From Microbacterium sp. NC79 (GTDB lineage Bacteria; Actinomycetota; Actinomycetes; Actinomycetales; Microbacteriaceae): a stretch of 64,000 bases of DNA. The notes beneath the pieces were generated by a model. It was not told where the DNA came from and searched no databases. It saw only the letters and a program-made list of their open reading frames with translations. The stretch lies in the NCBI RefSeq assembly GCF_019061125.1, contig NZ_JAHQYI010000002.1, positions 1 to 64,000 of the forward strand, in the 5' to 3' direction. A program made the position numbers and the translations under genes. Below, one piece after another: positions 1 through 8,903 of the stretch. The first letter of the stretch is position 1, and every line of letters starts with the position of its first letter.

Positions 1-149
1 CTCACCCAGCCGAAGCTAGACGAGGATAATTTGGCATTTGACAAGTGCACGCTGTTGAGTTCTCAAGGATCGGATGCTCCCCCACCAAACCATTCCTGGC
101 CTGCCGAAGGGCAACTTCTCTATCTTACCTAGCCACTTCGTTCTGTCAA
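1..149 (-). promoter_or_regulatory. Probable rRNA operon promoter and leader, reading leftward
   Basis: Read on the minus strand, TTGACA (149-144) and TAAGAT (127-122) form a near-consensus housekeeping promoter with a 16-base spacer. The transcript then contains TTGAGAACTCAACAGCGTGC near 70-51, which resembles the antitermination/processing leader found upstream of actinobacterial 16S rRNA. The 16S gene itself would lie left of position 1, so the identity is inferred. Bases 150-448 hold no gene I can support; they are upstream of both this promoter and the plus-strand lipoprotein gene. A 16S-23S spacer is the main alternative, but the strong promoter argues for a leader. Confidence 0.5.
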
Positions 150-448
150 ACCGACACGCGGTTTGTTTAGAACAGTTGGGGCTGGGTTTCCACTGTAGCT
201 CATCCTTGCGGATCTTGCTAACCGGGATGTTCACCAGCTTGAGGGGAGCCAGGCCGTCTGGCCTTCCGCTCTACCCTGTGGGGCGAACAGGTAATAACTT
301 ACGCGGGTTCTGGGGGTCGGGCAAATCCAGCGCATATCTCGGGCGTGTCGTATGACCACTTCCGCGGAATCACGCTAATTTTTATCTTTTGGACGTTCTT
401 CGCGTGACATCTGGCGTCGCGCAGAACCACGATCCGTACAGTAGGCAC

Positions 449-1330
449 ATGCATTCTGCAGCCGGCCGTCGCACGGCCCTGACCATCGTGGCCGCCATGA
501 TCTGTGTGTCCCCCATGTCAGCGTGCGCACCGATCTCCTCTTCCGGCTACGAGGTTCCGCCAGCGGCAGGCGCGCTGTCCTACCAACTGGGTGGTTCATA
601 CGCCCCGCCCGCCGGCACGGACATTGTGGTGCGTGATCGCACCGAGAGTCCGGCCTCCGGCGCGGTCTTCAACGTTTGCTACGTCAATGTCTTGCAGACG
701 CAACCTGATGGTTCCGTACGCGACCCCGGCTCCTACGGCACGACCGCATGGTGGGGGGCGAATCACCCTTCGCTCCTGTTGCGTGACGGTGCCGGTGACC
801 TCGTCATCGATGAGGAATGGGACGAGGCGCTCTTTGATGTGTCAACGGCCGCCAAGCGGGACGCGCTGTTCGATATTCAACGAAAGTGGATTGAGCAATG
901 CGCCGAAGACGGCTTCGACGCGATCGAACCGGACAATATCGACAGCAACGAACGCTCTCACGGCCTGCTCACCCATGCTGACATCCGCGCGTACCTCGCT
1001 CTCGTCGTTACGCACGCTCACGACGCCGGCCTCGCTATCGGCCAAAAGAACGCTATCGACGCGGAAACCGGCTTCGGAGATGAGGGCGCCGTATTCGTGA
1101 ACGGAACCGAGGGGTTCGACTTCGCGATTGTGGAAGAGTGCGGAGCCTTCGATGAATGCGCCGATTACGCCGCGATCTACCCCGAGCGTGTGTACGACAT
1201 CGAGTATGACCGCGAGTCATTCGCATCGGCGTGCGAACACTACGGGGCGGAAATCTCGATCCAACTGCGCGATCTCGACCTCACCATGCCAGGCGACGCC
1301 AGTTACGTCGAGGAATGGTGTGAGCGCTAG
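449..1330 (+). CDS. GH114-like endo-alpha-1,4-polygalactosaminidase family lipoprotein
   Basis: The product is 293 residues. The N-terminus has two arginines, a hydrophobic stretch and a lipobox-like MSAC with Cys26, predicting a membrane-anchored exported lipoprotein. An upstream in-frame start at 389 would put about 20 polar residues before the signal, so ATG 449 was chosen. The rest follows the GH114/TIM-barrel pattern: FNVCYVNV early, then GFDAIEPDNID, GLAIGQKN and FAIVEECG, which are the family's conserved strands with the Asp/Glu that would form the active site. Family members hydrolyse alpha-1,4-galactosaminoglycans; the substrate here is unknown. The stop codon overlaps by four bases the stop of the convergent kinase gene, so the two share a terminator region. 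Confidence 0.75.
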   Translation: MHSAAGRRTALTIVAAMICVSPMSACAPISSSGYEVPPAAGALSYQLGGSYAPPAGTDIVVRDRTESPASGAVFNVCYVNVLQTQPDGSVRDPGSYGTTAWWGANHPSLLLRDGAGDLVIDEEWDEALFDVSTAAKRDALFDIQRKWIEQCAEDGFDAIEPDNIDSNERSHGLLTHADIRAYLALVVTHAHDAGLAIGQKNAIDAETGFGDEGAVFVNGTEGFDFAIVEECGAFDECADYAAIYPERVYDIEYDRESFASACEHYGAEISIQLRDLDLTMPGDASYVEEWCER

Positions 1331-2259
1331 CGGCTGACGCGCGTGAGTAAAGCGTCCAACTGAGCGCGCGTCGGTGCGGTCGCCGGGCCTTGCCGTGTGA
1401 CGGAGTCGGCTGCCGCCACATTTGCGCGACGCAACGCCGTCGGCAAATCGAATCCCTCCGCCAAAGCCGCAGCCATGGTTCCGGTGTGTGTATCTCCGGC
1501 ACCCGTGGTGTCAACGGCGACCACACGAGGCGCTGACACATGACCGTGCGCGCTGTTTGACCGCCACGTGCACCCGGCCGATCCCCGACGAATGACCGTT
1601 GCCGTTTCGGGCCTGAGGCGCAGCCGCTCACGCAGCGCGAAGTGCTGATCGGCCGGGACCACGCCAGGCGTCAACCTCTCGGCCTCCTGGTCATTGAGCG
1701 TCAGCACGTCGGTGCGGGAAAGGAGCGCGTTCCAGACCGACTCCGGAATCTCTGACACCAGCGGGCCCGGATCGAAAACGATCGTCGTCCCCAGCGGGAG
1801 TGACATGACCCACTCAGTCAGTGCGTCGCGCGAGCCTTCGTACACCGCGTCGTACCCGGAGACGCAAACGACATCGTCGGGTTTCGGGCGTACGGCGTCG
1901 AGGTGTTCTGGCGTGAGGCGCGATTCTGCACCGGGAGATGTGATGAATGTTCGCTCTGCGTTGGCATCGACAAGCGTGATGCACACCCCCGTATCGCCCG
2001 TCGCAGCGGTGCCTGGTACGCGGGAGATCCCTTCAGCGGCAAGAGCGGCTGAAGCCAGCTGCCCGTAGGGGCCGGTGCCGATCACGCCCGCATATACGAC
2101 GTGGGCTCCGTGACGCGACGCCGCCGCGACCAGATTGAAGCCGCCACCGACGAGCGCGCGCAACGGCGAAGCCAGCACATCGCCGCCGGGAACAGGCACC
2201 GCCGGAACCGTCACCGTGAGATCGACGATGATGCTTCCGGTGCTGACAACTCGGCTCAT
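1327..2259 (-). CDS. PfkB/ribokinase-family sugar or nucleoside kinase
   Basis: The product is 310 residues and starts MSRVVSTGSIIVD. It has the ribokinase-fold GG motif (VGGGFNLVAAASRHG, about residues 36-50) and the C-terminal PfkB signature DTTGAGDTHTG with the catalytic Asp. Family members phosphorylate a hydroxymethyl group of a sugar or nucleoside with ATP. The start overlaps the stop of the upstream ADP-ribosylglycohydrolase gene (ATGA), so the two are co-transcribed and translationally coupled. The pairing suggests that the hydrolase releases ribose or a nucleoside that this enzyme then phosphorylates; that link is inference. The open frame continues upstream of 2259, but that part reads as a shadow of the neighbouring gene. 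Confidence 0.85.
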   Translation of the reverse strand: MSRVVSTGSIIVDLTVTVPAVPVPGGDVLASPLRALVGGGFNLVAAASRHGAHVVYAGVIGTGPYGQLASAALAAEGISRVPGTAATGDTGVCITLVDANAERTFITSPGAESRLTPEHLDAVRPKPDDVVCVSGYDAVYEGSRDALTEWVMSLPLGTTIVFDPGPLVSEIPESVWNALLSRTDVLTLNDQEAERLTPGVVPADQHFALRERLRLRPETATVIRRGSAGCTWRSNSAHGHVSAPRVVAVDTTGAGDTHTGTMAAALAEGFDLPTALRRANVAAADSVTRQGPATAPTRAQLDALLTRVSR

Positions 2260-3263
2260 GCTGCCGCCCGCAATGCGAGGAGTCCATCGACGAGCGAGTC
2301 GAGATCGAGCCCAGCGTTGACGGCAAGAAGTTGATCGCGGGCTTCGGCCGGGAAGCCACCGGAACCATGGTGGGCGCCGAGCATGGCACCGGTCATCGCC
2401 GCGATGGTGTCGCAGTCGCCGCCAATGCTCGCAGCTTCGCGAACCGCGCGCCACGCGTCGCCGCGGAAAAGCTGCGCGATGGCGATGGCGGCTGGCACCG
2501 ACTCCTGGGTCGCAACACTCGTACCGACCAGGTCGGCGATCAGGTCGAGCGCCGTGTGCTCATCGTTTTCGTTGACGATATCGAGAGCCCACTGCACCCG
2601 AGCAAGCATGCTGGGCGCCGGAACGTAGTGGCCGCGCGTCTCACCGTCGGCGATCGCGTCGAAAGCGAGGTCAATGCTGTCGTGCCAGTCGTGCCCTGAA
2701 ATGCCAGCGGACACGATCGCGGCAACGGCGGCGGCCCCGGCGATCGCCACACCGGTGTTGTGCGTCACAAAACTTGCCCCGACGACGGCATCAACAAGCG
2801 CTTCGACGTCGTGAGCGGGAGTCGCGATGCCGATCGGAGCAATGCGCATTGCCGCCCCGTTTGTGTCGCCCCATCGTCCCGAGTCGTGCGGCGAGGTTCC
2901 ATTCGCCACCGCCGTGAGGGCGCGAATCGTTGAGGGTCCGAGGAGATCTTCGGAACCACGTGCTTGCATGCGCTGTTGCCACGCGAGAAAGCGCTCGGCG
3001 AGTTGGTGCGGATTGACGTGACCGCGGCCCTCGATGAGGAGCTCTGCGATCATCACCGCTTGATCGGTGTCATCTGTGACGCGGGCGGCGGCCATGCCGC
3101 GGCTGATCTCGTTGTCGGCGGGTGCCGGCTCGAATCCGCTCAGCACCCCGTAGCGCTCGCTGATGGCGACGCGCGAGAAGCACTGCGTGGGCATCCCCAA
3201 CGCGTCACCGACGGCGAGCCCGATGAAGGCTCCGTATGCTCGGTCACGCAACGCTGCTGTCAT
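2256..3263 (-). CDS. ADP-ribosylglycohydrolase family protein
   Basis: The product is 335 residues from MTAALRDRAYGAFIGLAVGDALG, the typical N-terminus of the ADP-ribosylglycohydrolase (DraG/crystallin J1) family. Metal-binding motifs are visible: VTDDTDQAV near the N-terminus (DDT aspartates) and GGDCDTIAAMTGAMLGA near the C-terminus (second Asp pair). Members remove ADP-ribose from proteins or hydrolyse related N- or O-glycosides using two Mg2+ ions. An in-frame ATG at 3290 would add nine residues; 3263 was preferred because it matches the family's usual beginning. It is first in a two-gene operon with the PfkB kinase. Confidence 0.85.
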   Translation of the reverse strand: MTAALRDRAYGAFIGLAVGDALGMPTQCFSRVAISERYGVLSGFEPAPADNEISRGMAAARVTDDTDQAVMIAELLIEGRGHVNPHQLAERFLAWQQRMQARGSEDLLGPSTIRALTAVANGTSPHDSGRWGDTNGAAMRIAPIGIATPAHDVEALVDAVVGASFVTHNTGVAIAGAAAVAAIVSAGISGHDWHDSIDLAFDAIADGETRGHYVPAPSMLARVQWALDIVNENDEHTALDLIADLVGTSVATQESVPAAIAIAQLFRGDAWRAVREAASIGGDCDTIAAMTGAMLGAHHGSGGFPAEARDQLLAVNAGLDLDSLVDGLLALRAAA

Positions 3264-3291
3264 GGCATCAGCGTAGCGCGGCGCTCTCATA

Positions 3292-3331
3292 CCAAAAGCA
3301 AAAGGCCCCTTGCGGGACCTTTTGGTTTTGG
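3292..3331 (-). terminator. Hairpin terminator behind tRNA-Met
   Basis: CCAAAAGC AAAAGGCCCC, TTGC loop, then GGGACCTTTT and GGTTTTGG form a long, slightly mismatched stem. On the minus strand it lies directly after the CCA end of tRNA-Met and ends in a T-rich arm, as expected for an intrinsic terminator of the tRNA transcript. Confidence 0.6.
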
Positions 3332-3405
3332 TAGCAGGAGCGGGGCTTGAACCCGCGACCTCACGATTATGAGTCGTGCGCTCTAACCAGCTGAGCTACC
3401 CTGCC
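3329..3405 (-). tRNA. tRNA-Met (anticodon CAT)
   Basis: The minus-strand sequence begins GGCAGGGTAGCTCAG and folds into a 77-base cloverleaf. The anticodon loop is CTCATAA with CAT at 3371-3369, the T-arm contains GGTTCAAGC, and CCA is encoded. The acceptor stem has G-U pairs at its first and last positions. An Ile-type tRNA with a modified CAT (k2C) anticodon cannot be fully excluded, but the sequence looks like elongator Met. It lies 22 bases downstream of tRNA-Thr and is probably co-transcribed with it. Confidence 0.9.
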
Positions 3406-3426
3406 ACAGTCATCCAGAGGATGCTG

Positions 3427-3498
3427 AGCCCCGAGTCAGGATTGAACTGACGACCCCTTCCTTACCATGGAAGTGCTCTGCCACTGAGCTATCGGGGC
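3427..3498 (-). tRNA. tRNA-Thr (anticodon GGT)
   Basis: The minus strand begins GCCCCGATAGCTCAGTGGCA. The acceptor stem GCCCCGA/TCGGGGC is perfect, the anticodon stem CTTCC/GGAAG encloses ATGGTAA with anticodon GGT, and the T-arm has the standard GTTCAATCC. No CCA is encoded after the discriminator base, unlike the neighbouring tRNA-Met. Confidence 0.93.
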
Positions 3499-3558
3499 GT
3501 ACCTGAGCGAATCAGGCAACTAGAAAATCGTAGCATCACTTTTGAGTGGTTTTGACCA

Positions 3559-4953
3559 CTACCCAGCGTGCTCCTTCAACCACGGCATCGGGTCGATGGT
3601 GGAACCATTGACGATGAGTTCAAAGTGCAAGTGCGCGCCAAACGACCGGCCGGTGTTACCCGTCAAACCGATTGGGTCTCCGACCTTGACTTCTTGTCCT
3701 TCGACAACAGCAAGGGAGCCATACTGCATGTGCGAGTAGTGGCTCGTGATGACCGCGCCGTCGATCACATGATCGACATAAACGGTCACGCCATAATTGC
3801 CACCGTTCTCGGTTGCAATACGAACAACACCGTCGGCGATGCTCTGAATAGGAGCTCCTGCGCCGGGCGTGAAGTCGATTCCTTCGTGCAGACGACCATC
3901 GCGCATGCCGTATCCGTACGACATGTCAACGCCGACCGCGAACGGCCACTGGATCGCAGCGGTGCGGTCGTTGGTGAAGACGTTCGACGAGTAGGCAATG
4001 CCGGTTTCGTCAGCAATCTGTGCCGCGGTGACCTGTGAATAGTCGCTTTCGCGAGCAACCGTCGCGTTCTCTACTTCGCTTGAAGCAACGAAAGCTTGAA
4101 TCTCAGATTCGTCAATCGGCGTCAGCGATGTGGTTGCGGCAGCAGCCTCAGGCGTCGAAGACGATGCACCCATGAACGGCATGCTCATCGAGAAGACGAA
4201 GGCGCCGATGACACCCATCACGCTGACCGAGAAACCGGCCGTTGCAATTTTGCGAAAGTTGGAGCGGGCCTTGCGAGGCGCGGAACCACGGACGTCGCTG
4301 AGCGGGTCATCTGCGGTGGGAACGATGGTGGGCTTTTCAACGACGTCGGTGAGGGCGATCTCACCGGTGAAGGCAAAGAGCCGAGCGGCATGTTCAAAGG
4401 CGTCGGCCTGATCGCTCGCCGCTTTGTCATTCGCATCGGTATCAGTGAGGCCAAACGCGGCGCCAGTGGGAGCATCGCCCTCGGGCTTTTCGTTCGCGAG
4501 CTTGTCACCGGCAGGCTGCTTCTTGGCAGCGGCCTCAGGCTCGGCGGTAGCTGCGGGCTCGGCGATAACTGCGGGCTCGGCGGTCGCAGCGGCCTCGGCG
4601 GTAGCGGAGGTAGCCTGCTCAACCGCGAGAGTAGCGGCCGCGGTTTCGCGAACGCGGGACCGACGGGTGGGTGCCGGAGCCACGGGCACGACGCTCGTTT
4701 CAGACACGTTGCCGAGCTCATTCGCCGTTTCACTCACGACGGCGGCGGTCGCCAAGGCTCGCATGGCACGACGCGTCAGAGGGGAGTTGGTGGTAGCCAA
4801 AGCCTCTGATGGCCGCACACCATCATGTGCGCGTGTGTCAGGCACGCGCTCAGCTTCATTCGTCAAAAGGGGGAGGACTTTCGGGTTTTCGCCATTCGGG
4901 TGGCGATGGGGGCTTGCACTCTCTCGGGGAGAAAGTAACGAATGGGTAAACAC
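3559..4953 (-). CDS. Membrane-anchored M23 family metallopeptidase
   Basis: The product is 464 residues from a GTG start. An N-terminal half rich in Ala, Glu and Pro (about 60-160 is almost all A/E/P/T) precedes one membrane segment at about 245-265 (FSVSVMGVIGAFVFSMSM). The C-terminal 130 residues are an M23/LytM domain with zinc ligands in LHEGIDFTPG and GAHLHFEL. M23 enzymes cut peptidoglycan peptide cross-links; this one probably acts outside the membrane in wall remodelling. The low-complexity N-terminus would be cytoplasmic. No strong ribosome site precedes the GTG, so the true start may lie further in. It stands alone between the tRNAs and the phosphatase operon. Confidence 0.8.
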   Translation of the reverse strand: MFTHSLLSPRESASPHRHPNGENPKVLPLLTNEAERVPDTRAHDGVRPSEALATTNSPLTRRAMRALATAAVVSETANELGNVSETSVVPVAPAPTRRSRVRETAAATLAVEQATSATAEAAATAEPAVIAEPAATAEPEAAAKKQPAGDKLANEKPEGDAPTGAAFGLTDTDANDKAASDQADAFEHAARLFAFTGEIALTDVVEKPTIVPTADDPLSDVRGSAPRKARSNFRKIATAGFSVSVMGVIGAFVFSMSMPFMGASSSTPEAAAATTSLTPIDESEIQAFVASSEVENATVARESDYSQVTAAQIADETGIAYSSNVFTNDRTAAIQWPFAVGVDMSYGYGMRDGRLHEGIDFTPGAGAPIQSIADGVVRIATENGGNYGVTVYVDHVIDGAVITSHYSHMQYGSLAVVEGQEVKVGDPIGLTGNTGRSFGAHLHFELIVNGSTIDPMPWLKEHAG

Positions 4954-4996
4954 TACATGCGAGCGGCTGAGAACTCGATGGCAACGCCGACCTTTG

Positions 4997-5785
4997 TTAG
5001 GAATCTATCCGTTCAAGAATTTCACGCACAAGTTCTTTTGTACCGGCTACACACATCGGACGAGGTGAATCCAGCATCGTGCGGCGTACCTCTCCCCCGG
5101 CTTCCACAACAAGGAGAGCACCGGCAGCGTAGTCCCAGGGCTTGAGGCCTCGCTCAAAGTAACCATCGAGGCGTCCGGCTGCCACGAAAGCCAGATCGAG
5201 CGATGCGGCCCCCATTCGTCGCAGGTCGCGCGCGATCGGCATGATCTTTGCCACATTCGCCAGATCGCCCTCGTGCGTCGCGGGATCATAACCGAACCCA
5301 GAAGCAATCAGGGCGCCGGCAGGCCACGTCGTCGACACGCCTAAGCGCTGCTCCCCCAGCCACGAGCCCTCGCCGCGTGCGGCCGTGAAGGTTTCGCCCA
5401 GCGCCGGTGCCGCGACCACTCCGGCGAGCGCCGTCCACGATTCCAATGTGCTGCCACCGCTGACGGCGGCAATACTCACCGCGTACGACGGGATCCCGAA
5501 CGAGTAGTTGACGGTTCCGTCGATCGGATCCACCACCCACGTGACATCCGTGGTTCCATTCGCATCTCCGGACTCCTCACCGATGAAACCATCACCGGGG
5601 CGTTCTGCTGCCAGACGGGTGCGAATGAGATCTTCGACTTCGCGGTCGGCTTCGGTGACGATGTCGGCCAGCACAGACTTGCTGGCCGCGACCGTCACTC
5701 CCTGCGCTCGGCGGTGAGCAGCCAACGCCGCCGCTTCTTCCGCAATGTCAACGGCAATGGCCAGCAAATCAGCTTCGGAGCTCAT
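4997..5785 (-). CDS. Inositol monophosphatase family protein
   Basis: The product is 262 residues. The metal-dependent phosphatase motifs are present: GEESG, DPIDGTVNYSFGIP (the WVVDPIDGT signature) and the C-terminal WDYAAGALLVVEAGG. Members hydrolyse inositol-1-phosphate or similar sugar phosphates with Mg2+. In actinobacteria this step can feed phosphatidylinositol and mycothiol synthesis, but the substrate cannot be read from sequence. The start overlaps the stop of the yhgE-like gene by four bases (ATGA), making it the last gene of a TetR, YhgE, phosphatase operon. Confidence 0.87.
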   Translation of the reverse strand: MSSEADLLAIAVDIAEEAAALAAHRRAQGVTVAASKSVLADIVTEADREVEDLIRTRLAAERPGDGFIGEESGDANGTTDVTWVVDPIDGTVNYSFGIPSYAVSIAAVSGGSTLESWTALAGVVAAPALGETFTAARGEGSWLGEQRLGVSTTWPAGALIASGFGYDPATHEGDLANVAKIMPIARDLRRMGAASLDLAFVAAGRLDGYFERGLKPWDYAAGALLVVEAGGEVRRTMLDSPRPMCVAGTKELVREILERIDS

Positions 5786-8151
5786 GCCTCCACGGTAGTG
5801 CGTGCCTGCACCGGTGCAACCGGCTCATCGTCGAGATTCTCCGGGTGTTCACTCGCGTCGGTTACCTCTGGTGCAGCGGCATCATCAGTTACCTCCGCGG
5901 CGGATTCATCGGAAGCAATGTCTTCTAGCGTGTCTGGGCTCGTGACGGCGGACCGCACCCGATGGGTGCGACGAGCCAGGAGCGCGGCGAGGGTCGTGAC
6001 GAGCACGGCACCGAGCAACCACAGCGTGAGAACGCTGATGGCAGCGGCCACCCCGAGATCTCCGCCAGCAATCATGGAGCGCATCGCTTCCAGCGAGTGC
6101 GTCAGCGGAAGTGCGTTGTGGATGCTTTGGAAGAACGATGGCGCGGTCTGAATCGGGTAGGTGCCACCAGCGGCGGAAAGCTGCAGCACGATCATGACAA
6201 GTGCAAAGAATCGGCCGGGTGCGCCCAGCAACGCAATGAGGGCCTGGTTGATGGCGACGAACGTCAGGCTGGTCAGCAGGGCGATACCCCACAGACCCCA
6301 CGGATTGACGACGTTGATACCGACCGGCCCCGTCAAAATCAACACGGCCAAGACGCTCTGCGCGACGGCCATCAGCGCGCCAGGCAGGTATGAACGCACG
6401 GCGGCGCCGATGGCGGTGCGCGCTGCGACGAGAGCACGTTTGTTCATCGCCGGGAACATCAGGTAGAACGCAAGCGCCCCGACCCACAGCGCAAGCGACA
6501 AGAAGTACGGCGCGAGTCCATGACCGTAGCCGGCCACTTCGTTGAGCCGCGAGGCGTCCGTCGTTATCGGGTCGCTGGCAACAGAGCTGAGTGCTTTCGC
6601 CTCGCTGTCTGTGTACGTCGGAACCTCGGCTGCGCCGTCGACGAGACCGTCGCGCAATTCTGTGGTTCCGTCGGTGAGCGCACCGAGACCGGTGGCGAGA
6701 TCTGATGCGCCGGTGACAGCGCTCTGCGCACCGGTTTCCAGTGTCGTCGTGCCATCAGCGAGCGACGACGCGCCCGCGGAGAGCTGGCTCACCCCAGTGG
6801 CAAGCTCAGTGGCACCGGTGGATGCGGTCGTCATCGCGGAGACAAGGGTGGGGGCGGCATCAGCGAGCGCTTGCGTTCCCGCCGCCAGCGTGGTGGCGCC
6901 CGTACTCAGCGTGACGGCTGACGTCGCCGCGGTGCCCGCTCCGGTCTGCAGCTGCAGTGCACCGTCTGCCAGAGCGGCGAGCCCGGTGCCCTGTTCGGAG
7001 GATCCCACGAGTTGAGCGGCTCCGATCGCAAGCTGTTGCGCACTGGCATCGGCTGTCGCGAGTCCGTCGCTCAGGGTTTGTGCACCGGTGCTGAGCGCCT
7101 CAAGGGCAGCAAGTTTTTGTTCGTCAGTCAACATCGGCCAGGCCGCCGTGAGGTCATCGATCCCGGTTTTCAGGGCGGCAGCGCCGGTCACTGCCTGCGG
7201 GGTTTGTGCCGCAAACGCGGTGAGCCCGTCGCTCAGCTGCTGCGCGCTGTCGCGAGCGTTAGCGGAGCCCGTTGCCACCGTCGTGGTTCCGGTCGACAAT
7301 GTGGCAAGGCCGGTCGACAATTGCGATGCTCCCGTCGCAATCGCGTCAGCGCCGGTATCAAGCTGTGTCGCTTGCGTCGGCAGATCGGCCGCATTGAGCA
7401 CGAGGAGGGCGAGGCCCTGCGCCAGCGAGTCGGCGCCGGTTGATGCTTGTGCCGCCCCCGTCGCCAACGTTTGTGCTCCCGACTGCAATGTCGTGGTTCC
7501 GTTCGCCAAATCGGTCAACCCGACGACGAGAGTGCCCGCCCCGGTCTGCGCTTTGCTTGCGCCGTCAGTCAGCTCAGTCGCGCCGTCACGAGCATCGGCC
7601 ATGCCCGCGTGAATATCGCTGAAGCCAAGGTAAATCTGCTCGAGGTACGTGGCACTCACTTCGCTGGCGAGGCTCTCGCGCACCGACGTCGCAATCGATG
7701 CGGCAATGGTTCCGCTGATCATGTTGGCGCCATCGTTGGTCTCGATCGTGATGGTGGCAACGGAGGCGTCGATGGGATCAGCCTCGGCAGGAGATGCGGC
7801 GTGCTGGGAGAAGTCTTCGGGAATCGTGAGGACAGCGAGCACGTCGCCGCGCCCGAGAGCCGCCGCTGCGTCGCTCTCGTCATACTCAACCCAGTTGAAG
7901 TTGTTTGACGCGGTGGAGTCAACCAACTCTGCGGTGACTTCTGCACCCAGATCAATCGTGCGATCGCCAGCAACCGCTGGGGTGTCGTTATTGACCACGG
8001 CTGCCGGCACCTGGTCGAGATTGTGCGTGGGGTCTTGATTCGACCACGTCAGGGCGCCGGCATAGATCAGCGGGATCGCGGCGATGGCTGCGATGACGAT
8101 CGCCGTGCGGAGGCGGGAAATCAGGCGCGCGGAGGGGCGCTTTTTCGACAT
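5782..8151 (-). CDS. YhgE/Pip family ABC-2-like membrane protein
   Basis: The product is 789 residues. One membrane segment near the N-terminus (about 14-34) is followed by a large exported domain and five C-terminal segments (from YFLSLALWVGALAFYLMFP to the GAVLVTTLAALLARR segment). The exported domain holds more than a dozen imperfect short repeats built on A-T-G-A-S-x-L-S-T-G, predicted to form a long helical rod. This is the YhgE/Pip architecture (phage infection protein family), with an ABC-2-type permease fold at the C-terminus. The family is linked to export of lipids or proteins and, in lactococci, to phage entry. It lies 23 bases behind a TetR gene and is presumably under its control. 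The acidic C-terminal tail of about 50 residues is low-complexity. Confidence 0.85.
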   Translation of the reverse strand: MSKKRPSARLISRLRTAIVIAAIAAIPLIYAGALTWSNQDPTHNLDQVPAAVVNNDTPAVAGDRTIDLGAEVTAELVDSTASNNFNWVEYDESDAAAALGRGDVLAVLTIPEDFSQHAASPAEADPIDASVATITIETNDGANMISGTIAASIATSVRESLASEVSATYLEQIYLGFSDIHAGMADARDGATELTDGASKAQTGAGTLVVGLTDLANGTTTLQSGAQTLATGAAQASTGADSLAQGLALLVLNAADLPTQATQLDTGADAIATGASQLSTGLATLSTGTTTVATGSANARDSAQQLSDGLTAFAAQTPQAVTGAAALKTGIDDLTAAWPMLTDEQKLAALEALSTGAQTLSDGLATADASAQQLAIGAAQLVGSSEQGTGLAALADGALQLQTGAGTAATSAVTLSTGATTLAAGTQALADAAPTLVSAMTTASTGATELATGVSQLSAGASSLADGTTTLETGAQSAVTGASDLATGLGALTDGTTELRDGLVDGAAEVPTYTDSEAKALSSVASDPITTDASRLNEVAGYGHGLAPYFLSLALWVGALAFYLMFPAMNKRALVAARTAIGAAVRSYLPGALMAVAQSVLAVLILTGPVGINVVNPWGLWGIALLTSLTFVAINQALIALLGAPGRFFALVMIVLQLSAAGGTYPIQTAPSFFQSIHNALPLTHSLEAMRSMIAGGDLGVAAAISVLTLWLLGAVLVTTLAALLARRTHRVRSAVTSPDTLEDIASDESAAEVTDDAAAPEVTDASEHPENLDDEPVAPVQARTTVEA

Positions 8152-8174
8152 GAGTCGGCTTTCGATTGAGGGTG

Positions 8175-8750
8175 TCAGGCCGTGGCCGGGCGTGAGCTGA
8201 AGGAGAGAAAGACCGCGACGATACGTTCGGTCATGCGGGCGGGCGCCTCGGGCTCATCGCCATCAAGCCACCGGCCGATCAGGGCGAACAGACCGGCAGC
8301 GAGCACCAGGATGTGGTCAGGAATTTCTCCGGCTGGAAGGTCTCGGTACGGCGCCCCCAGGGGGGAGACGCGAATAATGCGCTCGGCGATAAAAGCCACG
8401 ATGCGATCGCTGAGGCGGCGGGATCCAGCCTCGCGCAGCGCGGTCTGGTAAAACGCGTGGTGGTCGTGCAGGTGAGTGGTGAGAGCCATCCAGGTCGGGG
8501 TGACTTGCGCTTCACTCGCCTCGCCCACGCCAGGCATGGGAATGAGGTTCAGTTGCTGTTGCACACGAGCAAGGCCGGTCTCGGCGTATGCCGTCTGCAG
8601 ATCGCCGAAGTGCTGGTAGAAGGTCGGGCGGCTAACACCGGCGCGGGTCACGGTGTCGGTGACGGTGGGGGCGACTCCCTGCTCCAGGAACTCGGCGATC
8701 GCGCGCATCAGTTGTTCGCGGGAGCGCACAGCGCGGGGGTCTTCCATCAC
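8175..8750 (-). CDS. TetR/AcrR family regulator
   Basis: The product is 191 residues with the TetR helix-turn-helix VTDTVTRAGVSRPTFYQHFGD at about 30-50 and a ligand domain ending in ERIVAVFLSFSS. It is the promoter-proximal gene of the operon that continues into the YhgE-like exporter, so it probably represses its own transcription and that of the exporter until an inducer binds. The palindromes 10-38 bases upstream of its start are the likely operator. ATG 8750 and ATG 8747 are adjacent; either may be used. Confidence 0.88.
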   Translation of the reverse strand: MMEDPRAVRSREQLMRAIAEFLEQGVAPTVTDTVTRAGVSRPTFYQHFGDLQTAYAETGLARVQQQLNLIPMPGVGEASEAQVTPTWMALTTHLHDHHAFYQTALREAGSRRLSDRIVAFIAERIIRVSPLGAPYRDLPAGEIPDHILVLAAGLFALIGRWLDGDEPEAPARMTERIVAVFLSFSSRPATA

Positions 8751-8759
8751 ATGCCTTCT

Positions 8760-8788
8760 TTACATCTGTAAGTTACTTACATATGTAA
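8760..8788. promoter_or_regulatory. Nested palindromes, likely TetR operator
   Basis: Three overlapping dyads lie in 29 bases: a near-palindrome from 8760 to 8771, the perfect TGTAAGT-T-ACTTACA at 8767-8781, and the perfect TTACATATGTAA at 8777-8788. The position just upstream of the TetR start, in an AT-rich patch, fits autorepression of the operon. Confidence 0.75.
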
Positions 8789-8842
8789 TTTATTTGCCGT
8801 TCGGTCTCTGCGCAATGTGATGACGCGCTTTTCAGCGAATGC

Positions 8843-8889
8843 AAAGAAAAGCCGGAACCATGTTGCAGATCTCGCAGCACGGTTCCGGC
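8843..8889 (-). terminator. Intrinsic terminator of the BCCT transporter gene
   Basis: GCCGGAACC (8851-8859) pairs with GGTTCCGGC (8881-8889), and the stem extends inward through TGTTGC/GCAGCA with one G-U pair. On the minus strand it is followed by TTTTCTTT. It starts 14 bases downstream of the transporter stop codon. The stem is made of an inverted pair of the core-enriched GGTTCC motif. Confidence 0.8.
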
Positions 8890-8903
8890 AGATGTTTTGG
8901 TCG

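Noticed and set aside
4096..4809. Gly/Arg-rich plus-strand frame opposite the M23 gene
   Set aside because: It is the mirror of the Ala/Glu/Pro-rich region of the peptidase and has no motif of its own.
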